A stretch of DNA of 64,000 nt from Nostoc sp. C052 (GCF_013393905.1 NZ_CP040273.1:62001-126000), one strand, 5' to 3'; shown: positions 35,042 to 43,974, counted from the first letter of the stretch. The notes: generated by a model not told the origin, from the letters alone. Translations and numbers: made by a program.

Positions 35042-37164
35042 ATTTGTTTAGCCAGATACAGTCCCAAAGCCTTGAGATCCCTGGCTACTACCTCCATAGC
35101 GGCGATACCACCGCCCTCAATGGATTCCACAAAATCCTCACGGGAGGTGAAAGGGAAATCACCAGTCTGCCAAAGCCCCAGACGATTTGCATAAGACAGG
35201 TTAGAAACTTTCGTCGCTCCGGTCGCCGATACGTATACAACCCGTGCTGAGGGCAGTGCGTTTTGCAACCGCAGCCCAACAATGCCTTGCTGGGATGCTG
35301 CAACCATGCCGAGTTTGCCCTCTTGCGCCATTGCATTGCCCATACTGTGGCATTCGTCGAAAGCGATCGCTCCCTCAAAGTCCTTGCTTGCCCACTCAAC
35401 GATTTGCTTGAGCCGACTTTTACCGTTCTTTTGAGAACGTAGAGTAGAGTACGTGCAGAACAGAATGCCTTGGGTGAAGGGAATTGGATCGGCAAGTTTG
35501 ATGTTGCCCAGGTCGATAATATCTTTTTCACTACCTCCGAGCGCACACCAATCTCTACGTGCGTCCTCAATAAGAGCAGAACTCTTTGATACCCAAATGG
35601 CTTTTCTTCGTTCCTGACACCAGTTGTCGAGGATGATTCCTGCACATTGTCTTCCTTTCCCTGCGCCTGTCCCATCGCCTAAGAACCAGCCACGACGAAA
35701 TTTTACAGCATTTTCTTCGCCAGTTGCCGCTACAGTCACATTATCCCATGAATCATCGACAATATAAGACCCAGAAAGAAATTCACCGTGCGCCTGACCT
35801 GCGTAAATAACGCTTTCAAGTTGTCCTTCAGATAACAATCCTTGTGAGACAATGTTTCGCGGGAGATGCGGTTTGTAAGTGGGTGGTGGTGGCGAGACAA
35901 GCGCTAGGGCTGCACTCTCACAGAGTAGCGAGGGATGAGGTAAAGCGTCCTTGATCCGGATTCTTTGTGGGCGATAGGTTTCGTATAAAGTATCTTTGAG
36001 TCCTTCAGTAGCAGACCATTCGACGACTTCGTATTCCAGAATAACCACATCTGGAATTGAAGAAAGTGTTTCTGCTTGAACTACCACAGAGCGTTTTGGT
36101 AATTGAACAACTTTTGCGATTGCCGCAGCAGCTTTGATATCTGAGCTTTCCCACGAAGACCTCTGTGGCAACTGCTCAATTAATGCCAGTATTTCAGGCA
36201 AATCCAAGGTTTCAGAAATACAGGGGATTTCGCCGGGATTATCAGCCGGAACCTTGTCAATTACTGTGATTCTGGTGTCAATTTGCGTCCCATGCTTTGA
36301 GTACACCTTGCCGTTAACCCCGACCGACATTAAAACTCGCGCAAAATCCTGCCACTTAAGGAAAGTCTCTCGCCAGCTTGGGTTAGCCGGAGAAAACCAA
36401 TTGGCTGTGATTGTTACCAATCGTCCACCGTCAGCCAGTCTTTGCAATGCCGAGTTTATGTGGCGAGGAGTTGCGTCGGGATTGCGACTGCTGATTTTGG
36501 GAGATGCGGAGAAAGGCGGATTCATCAGAACAACTGAGGGCTGAGTTTGCCCTGCCAGATAGTCGTTAATTTGTTCCGCGTTTACTGAGAATAATGGTGT
36601 ACCAGGGAATAATCGCCGCAGAATCTTCGTTCTATCGGGTGCAAGCTCGTTGAGCATCAGACTTGCACTGTGCAATTTAGCCATTTGTGCCAATAGACCA
36701 GTTCCGGCACTTGGCTCCAAAATCAAATCATCAGCCTTTATAAATCCTGCTTTGGCTACTAGATAAGCAAGCGGTAGAGGGGTGGAGAATTGCTGAAGCT
36801 GTACTGACTCTTCACTACGCCGTGTTTGGGTTGGGCAGAGGGCTGTTAATTCTTCTAATTGTTGCACAACCACTTGAGGTTGTTGTGATAAAATCCTAAT
36901 TTCCAGATGACGCAGATATAAGATTTGCGCTACTTCCACTGCTTCGTAAGCGTCTTTCCACTGCCACGCACCGGACGCAGCACTGCCTAGAAAATAGCGA
37001 TTCATCTGAGCTTGAACAGTTTTTGTAGAGAGAGGGCGATTATCTATTAAAACTTTTGCAAGCTCTTGGGCAACATTAATAACTGACTGCCCATAATCGA
37101 TTACTGTTTGCAAATCGAATAAAGAACCTTGAGTGAAAAGTTGCTGTACCATTGCATCACTCAC
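35038..37164 (-). CDS. DNA methylase/strawberry-notch-like protein, C-terminally truncated
   Basis: 708 residues from GTG at 37164 (or ATG at 37152). The first half is an N6-adenine methylase-like domain: DLILEPSAGTGLLAQMAK near 145 and VVLMNPPFSASP near 212. The second half starts the strawberry-notch AAA/SF2 motor: Walker A FLGDGTGAGKGRQCAG near 493 and IAFDECHSMGNA near 605. It stops right after KALGLYLAKQI, where related proteins continue into the rest of the ATPase and a helicase C domain. No helicase C motifs follow. A C-terminal-like piece lies 25.4 kb downstream at 9037-9600. Whether the methylase half still works is open. Confidence 0.7.
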   Translation of the reverse strand: MSDAMVQQLFTQGSLFDLQTVIDYGQSVINVAQELAKVLIDNRPLSTKTVQAQMNRYFLGSAASGAWQWKDAYEAVEVAQILYLRHLEIRILSQQPQVVVQQLEELTALCPTQTRRSEESVQLQQFSTPLPLAYLVAKAGFIKADDLILEPSAGTGLLAQMAKLHSASLMLNELAPDRTKILRRLFPGTPLFSVNAEQINDYLAGQTQPSVVLMNPPFSASPKISSRNPDATPRHINSALQRLADGGRLVTITANWFSPANPSWRETFLKWQDFARVLMSVGVNGKVYSKHGTQIDTRITVIDKVPADNPGEIPCISETLDLPEILALIEQLPQRSSWESSDIKAAAAIAKVVQLPKRSVVVQAETLSSIPDVVILEYEVVEWSATEGLKDTLYETYRPQRIRIKDALPHPSLLCESAALALVSPPPPTYKPHLPRNIVSQGLLSEGQLESVIYAGQAHGEFLSGSYIVDDSWDNVTVAATGEENAVKFRRGWFLGDGTGAGKGRQCAGIILDNWCQERRKAIWVSKSSALIEDARRDWCALGGSEKDIIDLGNIKLADPIPFTQGILFCTYSTLRSQKNGKSRLKQIVEWASKDFEGAIAFDECHSMGNAMAQEGKLGMVAASQQGIVGLRLQNALPSARVVYVSATGATKVSNLSYANRLGLWQTGDFPFTSREDFVESIEGGGIAAMEVVARDLKALGLYLAKQI

Positions 37165-37297
37165 AATATTATTTTTTCACTATTGCTATGGCGAAGCCTT
37201 TCTCTTATTAATAAATGAGGCAAGTAATTGCCTCATTTGAACTTTTGAACCTTCCAAGATTTATTCTTAGGTGATCAGCCGAGGCTTAAAAAGCGAA

Positions 37298-37744
37298 TTA
37301 GCCAGCTTTACGCGGTCTACCTGGCTTGCGCTTGCCTGAAGAATTTACATCAGCCTGTTTAGTTTTCGGTGACTTGTTGGCAGTATTGTTAGCTTTATTT
37401 GAACAAATAGCACGTTTTGGTTGTGGTGAAATTTCTTCAACTGGAGGCAGCAATCTCAATGTAGGGAATGAGAGAATAACTGCTTCGTTACTGGTACAAT
37501 GAATGACTTCATCCTCTAACATCCAAGGATCTGGCAATTTTTCAAAAGTCTGAGCTTGTGGTGTGATTACTTCTGAAACTGATGGGATTGTAGAAGCCGC
37601 TATATTTAGATTGCTAACCAAAACCACATTACTAGCATAAGCAGACGATACAAATAGTCCATTAATGAACTGGAATATAACGAGAGTAACGAATGCCCAA
37701 AAGATGACTTCGATTGTCAAAGTGAGTAGAGATTGCATATCCAT
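37298..37744 (-). CDS. Membrane-anchored protein with C-terminal AT-hook
   Basis: 148 residues. One N-terminal membrane segment (IEVIFWAFVTLVIFQFINGL) is followed by a linker of about 75 residues and a Lys/Pro-rich tail ending GKRKPGRPRKAG, a good AT-hook (GRP core flanked by basic residues). A membrane protein with a DNA minor-groove binding tail could tether plasmid DNA to a membrane. Family not recognised. Upstream lie two hairpins (37806-37854). Confidence 0.55.
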   Translation of the reverse strand: MDMQSLLTLTIEVIFWAFVTLVIFQFINGLFVSSAYASNVVLVSNLNIAASTIPSVSEVITPQAQTFEKLPDPWMLEDEVIHCTSNEAVILSFPTLRLLPPVEEISPQPKRAICSNKANNTANKSPKTKQADVNSSGKRKPGRPRKAG

Positions 37745-37805
37745 GATTATTTATCAACTAAGTATTTGTATTTTTCAATTGATTTACGCAAAGCGTTCTT
37801 AAGCC

Positions 37806-37854
37806 ATGTTCAAATGTGAAGCGAATTTGAACATATCCTCTCTTCAAGAGAGGA
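37806..37854. other. Two consecutive perfect hairpins in the 37745-38113 gap
   Basis: ATGTTCAAAT (37806-37815) pairs with ATTTGAACAT (37825-37834), and TCCTCTCTT (37836-37844) pairs with AAGAGAGGA (37846-37854). No T-run follows, so these are not classical terminators. They may be operators or RNA structures between the divergent 37298 and 38114 genes. The rest of the gap holds no recognised feature. Confidence 0.45.
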
Positions 37855-38113
37855 CTTCACTCTAAAATGAGCGTAGCGCCTCTCTAATTTAATTTAGCCA
37901 AACTTCTTCGTTATTTTAAAGTTTATTTATAAAACAAACCAAACTTTAGTATTTACCTAGTTGAAGATTTCAAGTATTATATTTATAAACTTATTTCTCA
38001 AAAATAAACATTGGGTGAAGTCTATGGTTAAGATTTGATTGGTTAGCTAATTCTGGAAATAAAAGTTCTATTCAAACGAAAAAGAAAAGTAGTCCTCACA
38101 ATTAATTGAAAGT

Positions 38114-39064
38114 ATGCCCAGCCCAACTACGGACTTAGTTCGTTCCTACCTCAAAGAAATCGGACGCTACCCTCTGCTAACTCCTGAGCAAGAAATTACA
38201 AATGCTAGGCTTGTACAGCAGATGATGGCGATTGAGCAGCAACGGCAAGCGATCACACTTCAACTAAACCGACAACCAACGGCAAGAGAGTTAGCTACCT
38301 CACTTGGGCAAAGCGAAGCTGAAGTGGAGTTAATTCTTCATCAAGGGGAACGAGCAAAGCAGAAAATGGTGACTGCTAACCTACGGCTGGTGGTGGCGAT
38401 CGCTAAAAAGTACCAGAACCACAATTTAGATTTTCTTGACTTGCTCCAAGAAGGGGCGCTGGGACTGCAACGAGGAATCGAAAAGTTCGACCCTAACAAA
38501 GGCTACAAATTATCAACCTATGTTTATTGGTGGATTACCCAGTCAATAACACGCGCTATAGCAGATAAGTCTCGCACTATCCGCTTGCCAATCCATATCA
38601 ATGAAAAGTTAAACAAAATCAGAAGAATACAGCAGCAGCTGTCTCAATCGTTGGGTCGTCCTCCAGTTGTAGTAGAAATTGCCGAATCATTAAATCTGTC
38701 GCCAAGCCAAATAAGAGATTACCTTCAGGTTTCTAAGTCTCCAGTCTCACTCGAAATGCGAGTGGGAGATGAGGGTGAAACTGAACTAGCCGATATTTTG
38801 CCGATGGATGGCATTTCTCTAGATGAGCAAATAACTCTTGAGTCTCTACAGCAAGACTTGAGCAAGTTGCTGGCATTACTTAAGCCAAGGCAACGAGAAA
38901 TATTGACTTTACGTTTTGGATTGTCAGATAATCAGCAGTTGACTTTGAGTCAAGTTGCGAAACGTCTAAACCTAAGTCGAGAAACAATTCGCAAAACTGA
39001 ACATCTTGCTCTCTCTGTTTTGCGCTCTCATCAAAACAAGATAAAAGACTATCTTCTTAATTAG
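38114..39064 (+). CDS. RNA polymerase sigma factor, RpoD-like group 2 (copy 2)
   Basis: 316 residues with region 1.2 (DLVRSYLKEIGRYPLL), region 2 (DLLQEGALGLQRGIEKFD, YWWITQSITRAI), region 3, and region 4 (KPRQREILTLRFGL, then NLSRETIRKTEHLA). It is complete, and diverged from copies 1 and 3; its leader lacks the TTTGATTTATACTTT motif that those two share. It probably recognises a subset of promoters. IS and MITE sequences begin 25 bases after its stop. Confidence 0.9.
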   Translation: MPSPTTDLVRSYLKEIGRYPLLTPEQEITNARLVQQMMAIEQQRQAITLQLNRQPTARELATSLGQSEAEVELILHQGERAKQKMVTANLRLVVAIAKKYQNHNLDFLDLLQEGALGLQRGIEKFDPNKGYKLSTYVYWWITQSITRAIADKSRTIRLPIHINEKLNKIRRIQQQLSQSLGRPPVVVEIAESLNLSPSQIRDYLQVSKSPVSLEMRVGDEGETELADILPMDGISLDEQITLESLQQDLSKLLALLKPRQREILTLRFGLSDNQQLTLSQVAKRLNLSRETIRKTEHLALSVLRSHQNKIKDYLLN

Positions 39065-39088
39065 GATTAACTAAGGGTTGTTGGACTC

Positions 39089-39246
39089 TAGTAGTCTGCC
39101 AAGGTAACTTTGCGTGGTGGCAAGCAGAGAGGCAGAGGTGCGGAGGGGCAAGGGGGAAAGAACTTGTACAAATCTCTCCTCTGCTCCCCTGCTCCCTTGC
39201 TCCTCTGCCGACCTCCACCCAGCAATTTTGGGTTGGCGAACTACTA
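39089..39246. mobile_element. MITE 1 (TAGTAGT ends, GGGGAGCA-type hairpin core)
   Basis: Begins TAGTAGTCTGCCAAGG and ends, read inward on the other strand, TAGTAGTTCGCCAACC, so the outer ends are an inverted repeat. Inside is a long imperfect hairpin of GCAGAGG/CCTCTGC-type purine-rich repeats. Its TAGTAGT ends resemble those of the IS630-type element directly beside it, with which it shares the TA at 39245-39246. A second copy, inverted, is at 49790-49910. Confidence 0.75.
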
Positions 39247-40458
39247 GTAGTCCGTCAAGCCAACTTTGCTGGGTGAGACAGATTTTTGGTAAGCTAATTG
39301 AAATCTAGCAATATATATTTATGGTAAAAAAGTATACTGTAAATTTGAGTACAGAAGAAGCAGAAAAACTGCGATCGCTAATCAAAACAGGTAAGAGTAA
39401 AGCAAGAACTATTACTCGTGCCCACATTCTTCTAATGGCTTCTGAGGGTGAAACCGATGCTACTATTGCAGATAGACTACGAGTCAGCGTCTCAACAGTT
39501 GAGCGCACCCGCGCCAAGTTGATCAAAAGTGGAATTGAGGGTACACTCAATGACCGTCCTCATCCACCTAAACCACGGAAGCTTGATGGTTTTAAAGAAG
39601 CATTTTTGATTGCTACAGCTTGTTCTGACCCACCGTCTGGACGCACACGATGGACACTAAAACTTTTAGCAGACCGGATAGTAAGAATAGAAGTTGTGGA
39701 TTCTATTAGTTATGAAACTGTGCGTTCCTATTTAAAAAAAACGATGTCAAGCCGTGGTTAAAAGAACAATGGTGTATCCCCAAGGTTGATGCAGAGTATG
39801 TTTTACGGATGGAAGACTTGTTAGATTTATACGGCGAACCATTAGACCCAAAACGTCCGGTAGTCTGTTTCGATGAACGTCCGTATCAATTGTTAGAAGA
39901 CGTTAGGGAATCATTACCAGCCGAACCAGAACAACCTCTTCGTTATGATTACGAGTATAAAAGAAACGGTAGTGTCAATATATTTGCTTTTTTTCAACCA
40001 TTAGCGGGTTGGCGACATATGGAAGTGACACAACAAAGAACAAAAGTAGATTTTGCCTTTCAAATGAAGAATTTGGTAGATATTTATCACCGCGATGCTG
40101 ATGTTATTCGTCTAGTAGTCGATAACCTGAACACACATAATCCAGCATCTTTATATGAAGTTTTTTCCCCTGAAGAAGCTCGTCGGATTGTTCAAAAATT
40201 AGAGTTTCACTATACACCAAAACATGCTTCTTGGTTAAATCAAGTTGAGATTGAATTCTCTGTTTTATCTCGACAGTGTTTAGAACGACGCATAAAAAAC
40301 GTACAGACATTATCTTCTGAAATCGCCACTTGGGAACAACAACGGAATGATGCATGTACCAGTGTAAATTGGCGCTTTAAAACCAATGATGCACGGAGAA
40401 AGATGGAGCGGTTATACCCAACCATCTCACCCAGCAAAGTTGACTTGACAGACTACTA
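39245..40458 (+). mobile_element. IS630-type insertion sequence A
   Basis: The 34-base terminal inverted repeats are TAGTAGTCCGTCAAGCCAAC... at 39245 and, reversed, TAGTAGTCTGTCAAGTCAAC... at 40458, with only two differences. TA at each end fits the TA target duplication of the IS630/Tc1 family. It contains two overlapping transposase frames. Total length is 1214 bases including both TAs. It inserted at or beside the end of MITE 1. Confidence 0.88.
39321..39761 (+). CDS. IS630-type transposase, N-terminal frame (ORFA)
   Basis: 146 residues with a helix-turn-helix (DATIADRLRVSVSTVERTRA) and a second one before the break. It stops just after an A8 run (39734-39741). A -1 slip there continues the protein as LKKNDVKPWLKEQWCIPKVD into the second frame. 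It would bind the terminal repeats. On its own it may act as a regulator of transposition. Confidence 0.75.
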   Translation: MVKKYTVNLSTEEAEKLRSLIKTGKSKARTITRAHILLMASEGETDATIADRLRVSVSTVERTRAKLIKSGIEGTLNDRPHPPKPRKLDGFKEAFLIATACSDPPSGRTRWTLKLLADRIVRIEVVDSISYETVRSYLKKTMSSRG

Positions 40459-40459
40459 G
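39809..40459 (+). CDS. IS630-type transposase, catalytic frame (ORFB)
   Basis: 216 residues from the first ATG, but the frame is open back to the A8 run at 39734. It contains the DDE catalytic set: VVCFDERPYQ (first Asp), VVDNLNTHN (second Asp) and WLNQVEIEFSVL (Glu). The C-terminus (SKVDLTDY) is encoded in the right terminal repeat. It is probably made as a fusion with ORFA by -1 frameshifting, as in several IS630 elements. All catalytic residues are intact. Confidence 0.78.
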   Translation: MEDLLDLYGEPLDPKRPVVCFDERPYQLLEDVRESLPAEPEQPLRYDYEYKRNGSVNIFAFFQPLAGWRHMEVTQQRTKVDFAFQMKNLVDIYHRDADVIRLVVDNLNTHNPASLYEVFSPEEARRIVQKLEFHYTPKHASWLNQVEIEFSVLSRQCLERRIKNVQTLSSEIATWEQQRNDACTSVNWRFKTNDARRKMERLYPTISPSKVDLTDY

Positions 40460-40639
40460 TTTCATTTATATAAGTCGAACTCGCTACTCCAAAGGCTGAG
40501 AGCAAACCGCAACCGTTGTTAAAGATGCCTTCAATTATTGCTGTCAGGAGTGCTTCCCGCGTACTTGCACTTTCCGGCGGCATGGCCTCTGCTTAATCCG
40601 CGGCGAAAAACCTCACTGTTTCAATCAAATGGTGCATGA

Positions 40640-40773
40640 CCCGGATTTCTCACCACACCTCTCAAAGCCTGCGCTTGAGCAGGGGAGCAGGGGAGCAGGG
40701 GAGAGTTATTGTACAAGTTCTTTCCCCTCTGCCCCTCTGCCCCTCTGCATTTCAAGCTTGTGAGAAATGCGGG
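40640..40773. mobile_element. MITE 3 (CCCGGATTTCTCA ends, same GGGGAGCA core)
   Basis: Ends CCCGGATTTCTCA (40640-40652) and TGAGAAATGCGGG (40761-40773) are inverted with one mismatch. The interior has three GGGGAGCA units, TTGTACAAGTTCTTTCCCC and CCCCTCTG repeats, making a long hairpin. The core matches MITEs 1 and 2, but the ends are unrelated to theirs. The 40459-40831 gap otherwise shows no gene. Confidence 0.65.
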
Positions 40774-40831
40774 ATGAATATATTGCTATCTAGAAACTAT
40801 CCTTATAAATAGAACACCGAAGAAAGAACCG

Positions 40832-41083
40832 ATGCCCAGCAAAACTATTGAAGTCCGAGAGTACACTGTCAGAGCGCACAAGCGGGAAATTCATACTCGC
40901 GTTTTTAACTTTGTATGTAAGCAGTGTGAGCAACCCACACAACGAGAAACCTTTGGTGTCCGACCACTCTACTGTGAGCAATGCCGTCCGCCACAAGCAC
41001 CCAAGCAATCCAAAATAGTCCCTATAGGCAAGAGGAAACCCAGAGCTATGAACTACAAGAGTGGTAAAGGTATTGGGGGGTAG
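40832..41083 (+). CDS. Small zinc-ribbon hypothetical protein
   Basis: 83 basic residues. The N-terminal part is strand-like (TIEVREYTVRAHKREIHTRV), followed by CKQCEQPTQRETFGVRPLYC and EQC, two CxxC knuckles spaced as in small zinc ribbons. The C-terminus is Lys/Gly-rich (KPRAMNYKSGKGIGG). Probably nucleic-acid binding. The family is not recognised. It stands alone between mobile elements. Confidence 0.6.
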   Translation: MPSKTIEVREYTVRAHKREIHTRVFNFVCKQCEQPTQRETFGVRPLYCEQCRPPQAPKQSKIVPIGKRKPRAMNYKSGKGIGG

Positions 41084-41128
41084 ATTTTTTGTTTTGAGGT
41101 AAGGGCGATACCTTCTCTTCTTTTTCAG

Positions 41129-41217
41129 AGACGCACTCGCGTTCTATCGGCAATGCCTTTCCTGCGGAACGCACTCGCGTTCGGCACGTCTTCTCTACGA
41201 GACGCACTCGCGTTCGA
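41129..41217. repeat. Three copies of ACGCACTCGCGTTC and a CTTCTCTACGAGACGC palindromic word
   Basis: The 14-base word starts at 41131, 41169 and 41202. The word CTTCTCTACGAGACGC is at 41190-41205; its reverse complement is at 24249-24264 inside the decayed repeat. Such short palindromic words are dispersed in Nostoc-type genomes. The gap 41084-41655 has no other recognisable feature; an antisense frame across the repeats is not convincing as a gene. Confidence 0.6.
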
Positions 41218-41655
41218 CTAATGCCACCGGTTCATGGCGGATACGCCATCGCACGAAAGTGAATGAAGCAGTAGTTATGTGTGAGGTTACGGCAGTTGCA
41301 TCAAGCGGCCAGGCGTGACTCTTCTGTGGATTGGCTGTTGCAGGAGTTGGGAATTTTGCCAAACCGTATCTTTCACGGGAGCAATCAAAACTGCTGGCGG
41401 CTGTTGAGAGAGAGTACAACCTTGTATGGAGACAGCAAAAGTGAACTTGATTGTTAATGCAACAAATACACAATGCAACAGTACAATAAATAACTCGTTT
41501 TTCACTTAGCTTGCGACAAGGTATGCCAGAACCCTTATTATTTCGTTGAGATTTTTTCAATTAGTCTGCGAACCGACACGTTTAAAGTGCTATGGTCTGC
41601 ACTTATAGCTATAATTAGCCATACTAGAAACAGAAATCTCATCTATAGAACTGTA

Positions 41656-41922
41656 ATGACGATCAAAGAATTGCTATTACAAGAAATTGACAACACTCCA
41701 AACGAACTACTAGAGGATCTACTTGGGTTTTTGAAATCACTCAAAACATCTCCAAAACATCCACTAGCCACATATAGAGAACTCTTAGAACGCATTGATT
41801 ACCTAGAAGCAATAGTAGGTATTCGTAAAGGACTAGATGAGTTTGAGCAGGGTGAAGGAATTCCGTCCGACCAAGCCTTGGCAGCCCTAGAACAGAAACT
41901 TGGCATTCCGCCTCGCTCATGA
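41656..41922 (+). CDS. Antitoxin of a ParE/RelE-type toxin-antitoxin pair (pair 1)
   Basis: 88 residues starting MTIKELLLQEIDNTPNELLE at 41656; the longer frame upstream lacks a start context. Helical and acidic, with a central spacer and a C-terminal segment (RKGLDEFEQGEGIPSDQALA) typical of small DUF2281/RelB-like antitoxins that wrap around a ParE toxin. Its stop overlaps the toxin start by 4 bases (ATGA). It should neutralise the toxin and repress the operon. Confidence 0.7.
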   Translation: MTIKELLLQEIDNTPNELLEDLLGFLKSLKTSPKHPLATYRELLERIDYLEAIVGIRKGLDEFEQGEGIPSDQALAALEQKLGIPPRS

Positions 41923-42236
41923 GTTACCAGGTTCTCATTCAACCCACTGCCTTTCAAGAAATCGAAACATCTTATCGTTGGATGTGCGACAATCTGAGTG
42001 CTGAAGTAGCCAATAGCTGGTATTATGAACTTCTTGACGCTATCGCTTCACTAAAAGAATTTCCTAATCGCTGTAGCATAGCACCAGAAGCACCAGTGAT
42101 CGGTCGTGAAATTCGGCAACTCTGGGTTGGAAAACGAAGAAAATATCGAGTTTTATTTGTCGTGTCAGAAAATACTGTAGCAATTCTTCATGTTCGCAAC
42201 AGTCGCCAATCTGATCTAGGTGAAGAATCCGAGTGA
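41919..42236 (+). CDS. ParE/RelE-type toxin (pair 1)
   Basis: 105 residues with the ParE pattern: AFQEIETSYRWMCDNLS helical hairpin, then REIRQLWVGKRRKYRVLFVV and VAILHVRNSRQSDL in the C-terminal sheet. RelE/ParE toxins poison gyrase or cleave mRNA. Coupled to the antitoxin by a 4-base overlap. It is complete and probably functional as a plasmid-addiction or stability element. Confidence 0.8.
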   Translation: MSYQVLIQPTAFQEIETSYRWMCDNLSAEVANSWYYELLDAIASLKEFPNRCSIAPEAPVIGREIRQLWVGKRRKYRVLFVVSENTVAILHVRNSRQSDLGEESE

Positions 42237-42367
42237 ACTACTCAGACTTGCCTCCGGCTGAAATCTGAGCTTGTGTAATTATGGGGGAGTGGCTTGAATA
42301 TGAGGACTTGGGCGACATGTTAAGGGTTTTGGTAACATAGAAATTCCCCTGACATTGCAGATATTGT

Positions 42368-43633
42368 ATGCCCAAGACTTGGAACATCAAGATAGATAAC
42401 TATTTTCAAGCCAACCCCAATTGCATTATCGCCACAGCCCACGTAGACTCGTTTCCTATAGACCTGCCGCTAGAACCGAACATCCGCGAACCGAACCGTA
42501 AAAGCGCGACCTACAGACAAATCTTCGACTCACTAACGACCGAACCCGAAAAATTCTTCTCTCGTCACAGTGGAATCGTTCTGTCAGCCAATAAAACTAA
42601 ACCTGTCAAGAACAAAACTGAACTGGAGCTAGAAGTCTTAGAAGCTAACGAGGGGGGTAGCGATGGGATTATTAATGGTGGGCATACAGTTTTAGCTTTT
42701 GAGCAAGCGAAAAATTACAAATATGACTTAACCGAAGCTAGGGTAAAAGTTACGATTCACATTGGACTCTCGGAAGAATCAGCTAAAGATATAGCCCTAG
42801 CTTCAAATACTACAACCCCAGTAGATTCTCGTTCCAAAGTCAACGCCAGGGGTGATTACAAATTCATCAAGCAGTACTTAGCCCAGTTAGAACAGAAAGA
42901 AGATAGAAAATTCCGCATCGCCTATTATCAAAATCAAAGCGGCGCTCCCAGAAATGCCCAGTGTAATGTCACCCATTTGCTGAAGTTGCTTTACTGTCTC
43001 GACAGAAATAAGTACAACCCCGACGGCAATAAACGAACCAAACACCCAGCAGGAATGAGTCTTCCAAGTAACATCACAGATGCAGAAAGGGAACGGTTAA
43101 CCGCTTTACTGCCTCTCTTGACTCATGCTCTGTGGATAGAGCAAAGACTCTACGAAATAATCCAAGACTATATCAGCAACCCCAGAAGAAAGGGTGCTAA
43201 CGACCTAGCATCAATTGATATACGTAAAACTACATTGTTGCCGGACAGTAAGTACTCTTTTGGGTTTGGTGCGCCAACTGACTTAGCACTACCGATAATC
43301 GCATCATATCGGGTATTTCTGGACAAGGACTATAAATGGATTCTGCCGTTTAACGAATTTGCTGAAGATTTCCTGCAACATCTGTGGACTAACTACTTCC
43401 GCAAATACTTGGTATCGGAGAAAACAGCCGGAAATACAGTCGGTACAAAAATCAGCCGCAATCAAGAGATTTGGGAAAGTTTGTACATTTCGGCGCAAAG
43501 TTATCTAAATCAGCACTTGGTAAAAATGGTCAATTCCAGTAAGCAAGAAGAAGAATCTCATGTGACACAAGGTGCAAACAAGAGGGCAAAAGGGAAAAGG
43601 GGTGAACTCAACGCGACTACTGTTCCCAAATAG
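42368..43633 (+). CDS. AIPR-like (abortive infection phage-resistance) protein
   Basis: 421 residues. FFSRHSGIVLSANKTK, then DGIINGGHTVLAFEQAKNY (about residues 97-115), follows the pattern of AIPR proteins, in which a NNG-type box is followed by NGxQT/NGGHT. ASNTTTPVDSRSKVNARGDY comes after, also as in that family. AIPR proteins are associated with phage defence, but their mechanism is poorly known. A 7-bp hairpin (43648-43654 with 43682-43688) follows the stop. The AIPR call is moderate. Confidence 0.6.
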   Translation: MPKTWNIKIDNYFQANPNCIIATAHVDSFPIDLPLEPNIREPNRKSATYRQIFDSLTTEPEKFFSRHSGIVLSANKTKPVKNKTELELEVLEANEGGSDGIINGGHTVLAFEQAKNYKYDLTEARVKVTIHIGLSEESAKDIALASNTTTPVDSRSKVNARGDYKFIKQYLAQLEQKEDRKFRIAYYQNQSGAPRNAQCNVTHLLKLLYCLDRNKYNPDGNKRTKHPAGMSLPSNITDAERERLTALLPLLTHALWIEQRLYEIIQDYISNPRRKGANDLASIDIRKTTLLPDSKYSFGFGAPTDLALPIIASYRVFLDKDYKWILPFNEFAEDFLQHLWTNYFRKYLVSEKTAGNTVGTKISRNQEIWESLYISAQSYLNQHLVKMVNSSKQEEESHVTQGANKRAKGKRGELNATTVPK

Positions 43634-43925
43634 TTTTTTACCGAACAGGGTATGAGGTGTACGGGAAAGACTATTAGTCCCCATACCCTACTTGACTTTT
43701 CCAGTTAAGTCAGGAACTTTCATTTAGAGCTTGGGTAATGCCATAATTAATTCTCAACAAGCTAAGTTTAATGACAAAAGCTACCACAGGTAGAACTTTG
43801 GGATGGAGGTATAGTAAGCGCTCACTGGATACTATTATGAATAATTGCGTTCTAAATTGAATTTATCTATTGCAATCTCAGGTCAATATTTTTGGCTGTT
43901 CATATCAGGAAAATTAATTCAGCGA

Positions 43926-43942
43926 TTTGATTTATACTTTTA
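43926..43942 (+). promoter_or_regulatory. Conserved leader motif upstream of sigma factor gene 3
   Basis: TTTGATTTATACTTTTA, 33 bases before the ATG, identical to 7879-7895 at the same distance from sigma gene 1. The rest of the 43634-43925 gap has the 43648-43688 hairpin and no gene. Confidence 0.5.
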
Positions 43943-43974
43943 GGTTCGTCTAAATATCAAAAAAGTTAAGTTGT

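Noticed and set aside
39114..39308. 64-codon plus-strand frame
   Set aside because: It runs through MITE 1 and the IS end; the protein is a translation of repeats.
41195..41560. Minus-strand frame of about 120 codons in the gap before toxin-antitoxin pair 1
   Set aside because: It overlaps dispersed repeats, has an unconvincing composition and no known pattern.
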